Shown here one piece after another: positions 44,243 through 51,352 of a stretch of DNA of 64,000 nucleotides (the stretch's first letter is position 1; every line of letters begins with the position of its first letter). This DNA is from Bifidobacterium callitrichidarum (GTDB taxonomy: Bacteria; Actinomycetota; Actinomycetes; Actinomycetales; Bifidobacteriaceae): the NCBI RefSeq assembly GCF_003129905.1, contig NZ_QFFM01000006.1, positions 1 through 64,000 on the forward strand, given 5' to 3'. Both the position numbers and the translations under genes were made by a program. The notes under the pieces were generated by a model. That model made no database searches, was not told the DNA's origin, and was given only the letters and a program-made list of their open reading frames with translations.

Positions 44243-45163
44243 ATGATTAGTCAGGAAGCGCGCGACTTGTTCACCGCGAACGTGGCGGCCATGACCGCCG
44301 GAGACGCGCCGCATCTGGCAGTGCAGGTGCTGCCGGAAGGCGTGAATCGCCGCAAGGACATCGCGTACATCGATGATGGCAGCGAAGCCCATCTGCTGGA
44401 CGTGTACACGCCGGCCGATGCCGAGGCCGGAACCAAGCTGCCCGTGATCGTGGACTTCCATGGCGGCGGTCTGTACTACGGCAACAAGGAGAACAACGAG
44501 TGCCGTGACATGCTGCTCGCCAAGCAGGGCTTCGCCGTGGTCAACGCCAACTATTCGTTGGTTCCCTCGGTGAGCTTCCCCGCACAGCTCAAGGATGCGA
44601 TGGCCGTGCTCGATTGGATCCGCGACCGTGGCGCCGAATATGGCCTTGATGCCGAGCGCGTATGCGTGACCGGCGATTCCGCAGGCGGTGCGCTGGCCCT
44701 GTACCTCACGGCCGCCAACGGTTCGCCGCAACTGGCGGGCGCCTTGGGGCTCAAGCCCTCCGGCGTCGACGTGAAGGCCCTCGTAGTGACCTCCGGCATG
44801 TTCCGTCTGTCCGGCGGCGTACACGCCACCGCGCTGAGCTACTACATGGAAGGCTATCTGCAGACGCCGGCCGACCGCATCAAGATCACGCCGTATCTTG
44901 ACCTGGATAAGCTCATCGTGGATGGTGCCGTGCCGCCGATCTACATGATCACCAGCGTGGAGGACTTCATCGCGGACAACACCTACGAGCTGGCCCGCAT
45001 CCTGCACGCGCGTCACAAGGACCATGCCATGAGCGTGTGGCCCAAGGGCACCGAACGTGCGCTGGGACATGTGTTCAACATCGTGCAGGCCGGTGACCCC
45101 GAAGCCGCCGAAGCGCATCAGGTGGTTCGCGACATCGCCGACTACTGCAAGCATTACATCTGA
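44243..45163 (+). CDS. Alpha/beta hydrolase, HSL-type esterase
   Basis: A 306-residue carboxylesterase-like enzyme. The oxyanion motif is DFHGGGLYYG, the nucleophile elbow TGDSAGGALA (Ser146), and a C-terminal His lies in RALGHVFNIV. It is a short-chain esterase type, cytoplasmic. It follows the CocE-type gene after 60 bp and is closed by a perfect hairpin. Together with SGNH and CocE-type proteins it suggests the handling of acylated substrates. Confidence 0.88.
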   Translation: MISQEARDLFTANVAAMTAGDAPHLAVQVLPEGVNRRKDIAYIDDGSEAHLLDVYTPADAEAGTKLPVIVDFHGGGLYYGNKENNECRDMLLAKQGFAVVNANYSLVPSVSFPAQLKDAMAVLDWIRDRGAEYGLDAERVCVTGDSAGGALALYLTAANGSPQLAGALGLKPSGVDVKALVVTSGMFRLSGGVHATALSYYMEGYLQTPADRIKITPYLDLDKLIVDGAVPPIYMITSVEDFIADNTYELARILHARHKDHAMSVWPKGTERALGHVFNIVQAGDPEAAEAHQVVRDIADYCKHYI

Positions 45164-45215
45164 ATTCGACGGAGACGTCGGGATTCGGCTGGTTCCACCG
45201 AACCGGATACCTATT

Positions 45216-45258
45216 GAGCGGGGTTGGAAGGTCACTTACTGGCCGTCCAACCCCGCTC
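45216..45258. terminator. Terminator between convergent esterase and TetR genes
   Basis: GAGCGGGGTTGGA (45216-45228) pairs exactly with TCCAACCCCGCTC (45246-45258). No T-run; symmetric arms could serve both genes. The remaining 200 bp to the TetR stop shows nothing recognisable. Confidence 0.65.
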
Positions 45259-45462
45259 GCGTGTTCCTGGGTGAAGCAGTCTGGGTTGCCTTTTGCCGGT
45301 CGAGCTTCGTGGATGACCGTAGGTGTGGCGTCCGGTGAGTTGATGCCTGTTTTGCCGCGCTGAGACGATTTCGGCGAGGCAAAACGGTTGATTCATGGCT
45401 GAATTGCTTCGCTCAGAGGGTATCGAGGCGCTTCTTATAGGTGCTCCGGTGCCCCTGTGCCT

Positions 45463-46062
45463 TTACCGGTATCCATCCCACATCGGCAGCGGCATGAGCA
45501 CATCCTCGCAGTCGGCCCACATGGTCGTGAGGTCCTGACCGGGCGTGCGCAGCCAACGCAGCTGCAACCCATCCATCATCGAGAAACCGGCCTGCAGCAC
45601 ATGCTCCACATTCACACCATCCGGCACGCACCAGTTGATGTTCATAGCGTTGGATACGGCCTGGTGCTCGCGGTCAGCGAAATAGTCATGCGCAGGATGT
45701 TCGGGGTCCAGCGCCTCGGCGCTGAGCGTGGAGAACATATGCACCAGCGCGGGTCGCTTGGCGTTCACCGTCACGATGCGCCGCCACATATCCGCGATAA
45801 GCGGTCGCCGTTCGGTCACCATGGCAGCCATGATGTCTAACGTTTCGCGGTCATACACCTCGCCGAGCACCAAACTGAGCAGTCCCTCCTTGCTGCCCAC
45901 GTAATGCAGCACGCCGGCCTTGGTAAGCCCCACTTCGGTGGCGATCCGCTGTAGCGAGGTGCCGTAGTAGCCGAGTTTGCCGAACGATTCCACGGTCGCG
46001 TCGATGATGGCGGCACGGCGGTCGTCCGTCTGCGTGGTGGGGGAGGGGTTGGAATCGCTCAT
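45463..46062 (-). CDS. TetR-family regulator (fifth of five)
   Basis: A 199-residue regulator with helix-turn-helix IIDATVESFGKLGYYGTSLQ and IATEVGLTKAGVLHYVGSKE and the C-terminal MPLPMWDGYR signature. The ATG at 46062 (MSDSN) follows AGAAGAGG; a longer frame to 46218 adds sequence without similarity. It is divergent from the second GH3 gene, with a perfect palindrome between them, so it most likely represses GH3. Confidence 0.88.
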   Translation of the reverse strand: MSDSNPSPTTQTDDRRAAIIDATVESFGKLGYYGTSLQRIATEVGLTKAGVLHYVGSKEGLLSLVLGEVYDRETLDIMAAMVTERRPLIADMWRRIVTVNAKRPALVHMFSTLSAEALDPEHPAHDYFADREHQAVSNAMNINWCVPDGVNVEHVLQAGFSMMDGLQLRWLRTPGQDLTTMWADCEDVLMPLPMWDGYR

Positions 46063-46187
46063 GCGGGGCCTCTTCTCTGCTGTTCCGTCGATGAGAACAC
46101 GGCGGTCGAATACGTTGTGCGATGCACGCTGTTGTGTCGAACCGTTCTCCATTGGTATGCCGGTTGTTGCCGATAACAGAATACCTG

Positions 46188-46205
46188 TAACCTTACGGTC
46201 GGTTA
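46188..46205. promoter_or_regulatory. Second dyad in TetR-GH3 gap
   Basis: TAACC-N8-GGTTA lies about 130 bp upstream of the TetR start. It may be a weaker site for the same regulator. Confidence 0.4.
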
Positions 46206-46260
46206 GTAGTGATTTCAAATGATTTCGGCGTGTTGGCCTGTCGATTTTGATAATCTACCT

Positions 46261-46274
46261 ACCAACCGGTTGGT
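46261..46274. promoter_or_regulatory. Palindromic operator before second GH3 gene
   Basis: ACCAACCGGTTGGT is a perfect 14-bp palindrome 102 bp before the GH3 start and in the shared promoter gap with TetR. Confidence 0.7.
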
Positions 46275-46375
46275 CGAGACAAAATCGGCTGAAGGAATTC
46301 GCGGACGAATCCCCGAACCGGGCCGAACCGACGTAAACGATTGTCATCGCACGCGACTCAAGGAAAGAGGCACAC

Positions 46376-48628
46376 ATGAGCGAGCACACCTACCCCTCCG
46401 TCAAGGACCTGACCCTCGAAGAGAAGGCCTCCCTCACCTCCGGCGGCGACGCCTGGCATCTGCAGGGCGTCGAGTCCAAGGGCATTCCCGGCTACATGAT
46501 CACCGACGGCCCTCACGGCCTGCGTAAGTCCTTGGCTGCCAGCACCGGCGAAACCGATCTGGACGCCTCCGTGCCCGCCACCTGCTTCCCGCCCGCGGCC
46601 GGCCTGTCCAGCTCGTGGAATCCGGAACTCATCCACAAGGTCGGCGAGGCCATGGGCGAGGAATGCATCCAGGAGAAGGTCGCCGTCATCCTCGGCCCCG
46701 GCGTCAACATCAAGCGCAACCCGCTCGGCGGCCGCTGCTTCGAATACTGGAGCGAGGACCCGTACCTGGCCGGCCATGAGGCCGTCGGCATCGTCGCGGG
46801 CGTGCAGTCCAAGGGCGTGGGCACCTCGCTGAAGCACTTCGCCGCCAACAACCAGGAGACCGACCGTCTGCGCGTGGACGCCCGCATCTCTCAGCGCGCC
46901 CTGCGCGAGATCTACCTGCCGGCCTTCGAGCACATCGTCAAGACCGCTCAGCCGTGGACCATCATGTGCTCCTACAACCGCATCAACGGCGTTCACTCCG
47001 CCCAGAACCACTGGCTGCTCACCGACGTGCTGCGAGGTGAATGGGGCTTCAAGGGCATCGTCATGTCCGATTGGGGCGCCGACCACGACCGTGTGGCCTC
47101 CCTCAACGCCGGCCTCAACCTGGAGATGCCGCCGAGCTTCACGGACGACCGGATCGTCTACGCCGCCCGCGACGGCCGCATCGACCCCGCCCAGCTCGAC
47201 CGCATGGCCCAGGGCATGATCGACCTGACGGACAAGGCCCGCGCCGCCATGAGCATCGACGGCTACCGCTTCGATGTGGACGGGCATGACGAGGTCGCCC
47301 ACCAGGCCGCCATCGAATCGATGGTGCTGCTCAAGAATGAGGATGCGATCCTGCCGCTCAAGAAGGACGCCAAGATCGCCGTCATCGGCGAATTCGCCCG
47401 CACCCCGCGCTACCAGGGCGGCGGCTCCTCCCACATCACCCCCACCAAGATGACCTCGTTCCTCGACACGCTCGCCGAACGTGGCATCAAGGCCGACTTC
47501 GCCCCCGGCTTCACGCTTGATCTCGAGCCGGCCGACCCGGCTCTGGAGGCTGAAGCCGTGAAGGCCGCCGAAGCCTCCGATGTGGCGCTCGTGTTCCTGG
47601 GCCTGCCCGAAGCCGCCGAATCCGAGGGCTTCGACCGCGAGACCCTGGACATGCCGGCCAAGCAGCTCGACCTGCTGCGCCGTATCGCCGCCGTCAACGA
47701 GAACGTGGCCGTGGTGCTGTCCAACGGCTCGGTCGTCTCCGTGGCCCCGTGGGCCGACTCCGCCAAGGGCATCCTGGAGTCGTGGCTGCTCGGCCAGGCC
47801 GGCGGCCCCGCGCTCGCCGACGTGATCTTCGGCAAGGTGAGCCCCTCCGGCAAGCTCGCCCAGTCCATCCCGCTGGACATCAACGACGACCCGAGCATGC
47901 TCAACTGGCCCGGCGAGGAAGGCCATGTGGATTACGGCGAAGGCGTGTTCGTCGGCTACCGCTACTACGACACCTACGGCAAGGCCGTCGACTATCCGTT
48001 CGGCTACGGCCTGAGCTACGCGACCTTCGCAATCTCCGATGTGACCGTGGCCAAGACCGGTGCCAACACCGCATCCGTGACCGCCACCGTGACCAACACG
48101 TCCGACGTGGACGCCGCCGAAACCGTGCAGGTGTACGTGGCTCCGGGTACCTCCGACGTGGCCCGTCCGGTCCACGAGCTCAAGGGCTTCGAGAAGGTGT
48201 TCCTCAAGGCCGGCGAGTCCAAGACCGTGACCATCGACCTCGACGAGCGCGCCTTCGCATACTGGTCCGAGAAGTTCAACGACTGGCACGTGGAGTCCGG
48301 CGAATACACAATCGAGGTGGGCACCTCCAGCCGTGACATCGCCGCGACCGTGACCGTGGAACTCGACGGTGACGGCAAGTCCCTGCCGCTTGACGAATGG
48401 TCCACCTACGGCGAATGGGAATCCGACCCGGTGGGCGGCAAGGTGGTCGAGGCCGCTGCCGCCGCGGCCGAAGCCGGCGCCGATGGCCTGCCCGTCCTGC
48501 CGAACAACGCCATGATGCGCATGTTCCTCAAGTCCATGCCCATCAACTCGCTGCCCACCCTGCTCGGCGAGGGCGGCAAGACCCTCACCTCCTACCTGCT
48601 CGACGAATACGCCAAGCTGACAAAGTAG
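46376..48628 (+). CDS. Beta-glucosidase-type GH3 glycoside hydrolase
   Basis: A 750-residue cytoplasmic GH3 enzyme, in a different subgroup from the one at 32515. TLEEKASLTSGGDAWHLQGV starts the barrel, LGPGVNIKRNPLGGRCFEYW carries binding residues, and GIVMSDWGADHDR holds nucleophile Asp232. The alpha/beta sandwich and the fibronectin-III-like domain (from ~residue 560) are present, with an Ala-rich C-terminal extension (EAAAAAAEAGADG) of ~70 residues. The LTSGGDxW form is typical of GH3 beta-glucosidases acting on small beta-glucosides. AAGGAAAGAGG precedes the ATG. Confidence 0.93.
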   Translation: MSEHTYPSVKDLTLEEKASLTSGGDAWHLQGVESKGIPGYMITDGPHGLRKSLAASTGETDLDASVPATCFPPAAGLSSSWNPELIHKVGEAMGEECIQEKVAVILGPGVNIKRNPLGGRCFEYWSEDPYLAGHEAVGIVAGVQSKGVGTSLKHFAANNQETDRLRVDARISQRALREIYLPAFEHIVKTAQPWTIMCSYNRINGVHSAQNHWLLTDVLRGEWGFKGIVMSDWGADHDRVASLNAGLNLEMPPSFTDDRIVYAARDGRIDPAQLDRMAQGMIDLTDKARAAMSIDGYRFDVDGHDEVAHQAAIESMVLLKNEDAILPLKKDAKIAVIGEFARTPRYQGGGSSHITPTKMTSFLDTLAERGIKADFAPGFTLDLEPADPALEAEAVKAAEASDVALVFLGLPEAAESEGFDRETLDMPAKQLDLLRRIAAVNENVAVVLSNGSVVSVAPWADSAKGILESWLLGQAGGPALADVIFGKVSPSGKLAQSIPLDINDDPSMLNWPGEEGHVDYGEGVFVGYRYYDTYGKAVDYPFGYGLSYATFAISDVTVAKTGANTASVTATVTNTSDVDAAETVQVYVAPGTSDVARPVHELKGFEKVFLKAGESKTVTIDLDERAFAYWSEKFNDWHVESGEYTIEVGTSSRDIAATVTVELDGDGKSLPLDEWSTYGEWESDPVGGKVVEAAAAAAEAGADGLPVLPNNAMMRMFLKSMPINSLPTLLGEGGKTLTSYLLDEYAKLTK

Positions 48629-48661
48629 GGCGTATGGCACGACTGTCATAGCGTGTAAATC

Positions 48662-48784
48662 CGGCTCCCCTCTCTGAGGGGAGCTGTCGGCGAAAGCTGA
48701 CTGAGGGGAGTAGCCAAACGGGATATCCGTGGTGCTCCTCTTCAGCCTCGCTACGTTCGACAGCTCCCCCTCAGAGAGGGGAGC
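48662..48784. repeat. Interspersed palindromic repeat, two facing copies
   Basis: GGCTCCCCTCTCTGAGGGGA with GCTGTCGGCGAAAGCTGACT (48662-48711), then the reverse CAGCTCCCCCTCAGAGAGGG (from 48759). The facing arrangement copies that at 168-282. Confidence 0.8.
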
Positions 48785-48842
48785 CGATGCCGTATCTGCC
48801 TGGTTTTGTCATCCTTGTACTCCGCCCCGCGACACGCTGATT

Positions 48843-48915
48843 GTTGCATGTGCAACTGTTGTATGCGGCACCCATTATCATTTTTCGTTGCATATACAAC
48901 AGTTGCACATGCAAC
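48843..48915. promoter_or_regulatory. Three MarR boxes
   Basis: GTTGCATGTGCAAC (48843-48856), GTTGCATATACAAC (48887-48900) and GTTGCACATGCAAC (48902-48915) share the form GTTGCAnnTGCAAC. The last two are one base apart. A degenerate half-site TGTTGTATGC lies between the first two. They are the expected binding sites of the MarR protein encoded 41 bp downstream. Confidence 0.75.
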
Positions 48916-48956
48916 GCAAGTATGAAAACAGTCGGGCAAACGAATGGGGGAGCGAT

Positions 48957-49430
48957 ATGGATCATCATGCCCTCAGCGTCGAAATGCGCTCACTGAGCAA
49001 GGCCGTGGATCGGTATCTGGGCGAAAGCATGCCGGAATCGGCCCGCATGGCCACCGGCGGCAACGCCCATATCATCATCTTCCTGGCGCGCAACCGTGAC
49101 CGCGATGTCTACCAGCACACCATCGAGCAGAAATTCTGCATCACACGTTCCACCGCGTCCCGCGTATTGACGCTGATGGAAAAGAAAGGGCTGATCGTGC
49201 GCGAGCCGGTCGCCCATGATGCCAGGCTCAAGCGCATCGTGCTCACCGATAAGGCGGATGCCATCGTGGCCGATCTCAAGGCGAACGGCGAGCGTGTCGA
49301 GAAGATGCTGCTCAAGGGGCTCACCGCCGAGGAACAAGCGGCCATGCGTGATTACGTCAGACGCATGCGAGCGAACATCGACGCCGCACAACGAGAATAC
49401 GAACAAGACATGAAGGAGGAGAGCAAATGA
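48957..49430 (+). CDS. MarR-family transcriptional regulator
   Basis: A 157-residue winged-helix repressor. HIIIFLARNRDRDVYQHTIE starts the DNA-binding domain; the recognition helix reads FCITRSTASRVLTLMEKKGL, and the wing contains VREPVAHDARLKRIVLT. GGGGGAG precedes the ATG at 48957. The stop overlaps the next ATG (ATGA at 49427-49430), so it is translated with the ABC exporter it probably represses, being released by a drug or bile-like ligand. Operator boxes are in the promoter. Confidence 0.92.
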   Translation: MDHHALSVEMRSLSKAVDRYLGESMPESARMATGGNAHIIIFLARNRDRDVYQHTIEQKFCITRSTASRVLTLMEKKGLIVREPVAHDARLKRIVLTDKADAIVADLKANGERVEKMLLKGLTAEEQAAMRDYVRRMRANIDAAQREYEQDMKEESK

Positions 49431-51352
49431 GCGATACGACCGACAACGTCGGCGAGAACAACATCGTCGCCACCGAAACGGCTATCGAACAGTCGCGCAA
49501 GTCCGCAGAGCCGGACCGACCGAAGCACGTCATCCGCACGCTGGGCAAGTCCATGCGTGAATACACCAAGGAAAGCTGGTTGGCTCCGCTGTTCGTGACC
49601 ATCGAAAGCGTCCTGGAAATCGTGATCCCCACGGTCATGGCCGCGCTCATCGACCAGGGCATCACCGACGGCAGCATGCCGGCCATCGTCAAGTTCGGCC
49701 TGATTCTGCTGGCCTGCTCGCTGATCTCCCTGGCCTGCGGCTTCCTGGCCGGAAAGTTCGCCGCCATCGCGGCCGCCGGCTTCGCGAAGAACCTGCGCCA
49801 CGACCAGTTCGAGAAGGTGCAGGGCTTCAGCTTCACCAACATCGATCGCTTCTCCACCGGTTCGATCATCACACGACTGACCACTGATGTGACCAACCTG
49901 CAGAACGCCTACGCCATGATGATCCGCATGGGCGTGCGCGCCCCGATCATGGTCGTGGTGGCTTGGATCTTCTCCTTCCGCATCAGCCCGTCCATCTCTA
50001 TGGTGTTCCTGGCCTGCATCCCGATTCTGGGTCTGGGCCTGTGCGGCCTGGCGGTGCTGGTGCACCCGGTGTTCGAGCGCGTGTTCCACACGTATGACGC
50101 GCTCAACAACGTAGTGGACGAGAACCTGCAGGGCATCCGCGTGGTGAAGTCCTACAACCGCGAGTCCTTCGAGATCTCCAAGTTCGATCGCATCTCCAAG
50201 CGCATCTTCAAGGACTTCACGCTCGCCGAACGCATCATGAGCTTCAACAGCCCGATCATGATGTTCTGCATCTACGGCTCCATGATCCTCATCTCCTGGA
50301 TGGGTGCCCAGCAAATCGTCGCCTCCGGCAACAACGCCGCGATGGGCCTGACCACCGGCGACCTGACCGCACTGGTCACCTACGCCATGCAGATCCTCAT
50401 GTCCATGATGATGCTCTCGATGATCTTCGTCATGTTCATCATCTCCCAGGCCTCCGCCGAACGTATCTGCCAGGTCCTGCAGGAGCAGAGCACCGTGACC
50501 GATCCCGCCAACCCGGTCGACCGTGTGGCGGACGGCTCCATCGAATTCGACCACGTCACCTTCCGTTACTCGGACAACTCCGAAAAGCCCGTGCTTGACG
50601 ACATCGACCTGAAGATCGCCTCCGGCATGACCGTGGGCATCGTGGGCGGCACCGGCTCCGCCAAGTCCTCGCTGGTCCAGCTGGTCCCGCGACTGTACGA
50701 CGTCTCCGCCGGAACGCTCAAGGTCGGCGGCCGCGACGTGCGCGACTACGATCTGGAGGTCCTGCGCGACCAGGTGGCTATGGTGCTCCAGAAGAACGTG
50801 CTGTTCTCCGGCACCATCGCCGAGAACCTGCGTTGGGGCAACCCGGAGGCCACGGACGAGGAGATCCGTCACGCCTGCCAGCTCGCCCAGGCCGATGGGT
50901 TCATCCAGGAGTTCCCGGACAAGTACGACACGTACATCGAACAGGGCGGCACCAACGTCTCCGGCGGCCAGCGTCAGCGCCTGTGCATCGCCCGCGCGCT
51001 GCTCAAGAAGCCGAAGATCCTGATTCTGGACGACTCCACCTCCGCCGTGGACACCAAGACCGACCAGCTGATCCGCGCCGCGTTCCACCACGAGATCCCG
51101 GACACTACCAAGATCATCATCGCCCAGCGTGTGGCCTCGGTGCAGGAATCGGACATGATCCTCGTGATGGATGAGGGTCGCATCATGGCCCGTGGCACGC
51201 ACGAGGAACTGCTCGCCACCTGCGACGAATACCGGTCCATCTACGAATCCCAGACCAAGAACACCGCGGAAGGCCAGGCCGAGATCGAACAGGCTGCGGC
51301 ACGCGAAGCCGCCGCCGTGCGCGGCGCCGAACAGGAAGGAGAGGCACGATGA
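49427..51352 (+). CDS. ABC multidrug exporter, half-transporter A (degenerate ATP site)
   Basis: A 641-residue half-transporter: six membrane segments (residues ~35-330) and a nucleotide-binding domain. The Walker A is GGTGSAKS, with Ala411 in place of the usual Gly before Lys412. The signature is VSGGQ (511-515). The Walker B is ILILDDSTSAVD, with Asp536 at the catalytic Glu position, so this subunit's own ATP site is probably not hydrolytic. These features are those of heterodimeric exporters such as LmrCD or TM287/288. It overlaps the next gene by four bases. Confidence 0.92.
   Translation: MSDTTDNVGENNIVATETAIEQSRKSAEPDRPKHVIRTLGKSMREYTKESWLAPLFVTIESVLEIVIPTVMAALIDQGITDGSMPAIVKFGLILLACSLISLACGFLAGKFAAIAAAGFAKNLRHDQFEKVQGFSFTNIDRFSTGSIITRLTTDVTNLQNAYAMMIRMGVRAPIMVVVAWIFSFRISPSISMVFLACIPILGLGLCGLAVLVHPVFERVFHTYDALNNVVDENLQGIRVVKSYNRESFEISKFDRISKRIFKDFTLAERIMSFNSPIMMFCIYGSMILISWMGAQQIVASGNNAAMGLTTGDLTALVTYAMQILMSMMMLSMIFVMFIISQASAERICQVLQEQSTVTDPANPVDRVADGSIEFDHVTFRYSDNSEKPVLDDIDLKIASGMTVGIVGGTGSAKSSLVQLVPRLYDVSAGTLKVGGRDVRDYDLEVLRDQVAMVLQKNVLFSGTIAENLRWGNPEATDEEIRHACQLAQADGFIQEFPDKYDTYIEQGGTNVSGGQRQRLCIARALLKKPKILILDDSTSAVDTKTDQLIRAAFHHEIPDTTKIIIAQRVASVQESDMILVMDEGRIMARGTHEELLATCDEYRSIYESQTKNTAEGQAEIEQAAAREAAAVRGAEQEGEAR

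Larger units (their letters stand above)
48629..48956. promoter_or_regulatory. Gap before the MarR-ABC operon
   Basis: This 328-bp gap contains two facing copies of the short palindromic repeat (48662-48711 and 48759-48784) and then three MarR-type boxes in an AT-rich stretch that is probably the operon promoter. No gene is visible. Confidence 0.65.

Noticed and set aside
32456..46274. TACCAATTGGTA and ACCAACCGGTTGGT as sites for one regulator of both GH3 genes
   Set aside because: The half-sites look alike, but the centre-to-centre spacing differs by four bases, half a helical turn apart, so a common dimer is unlikely.
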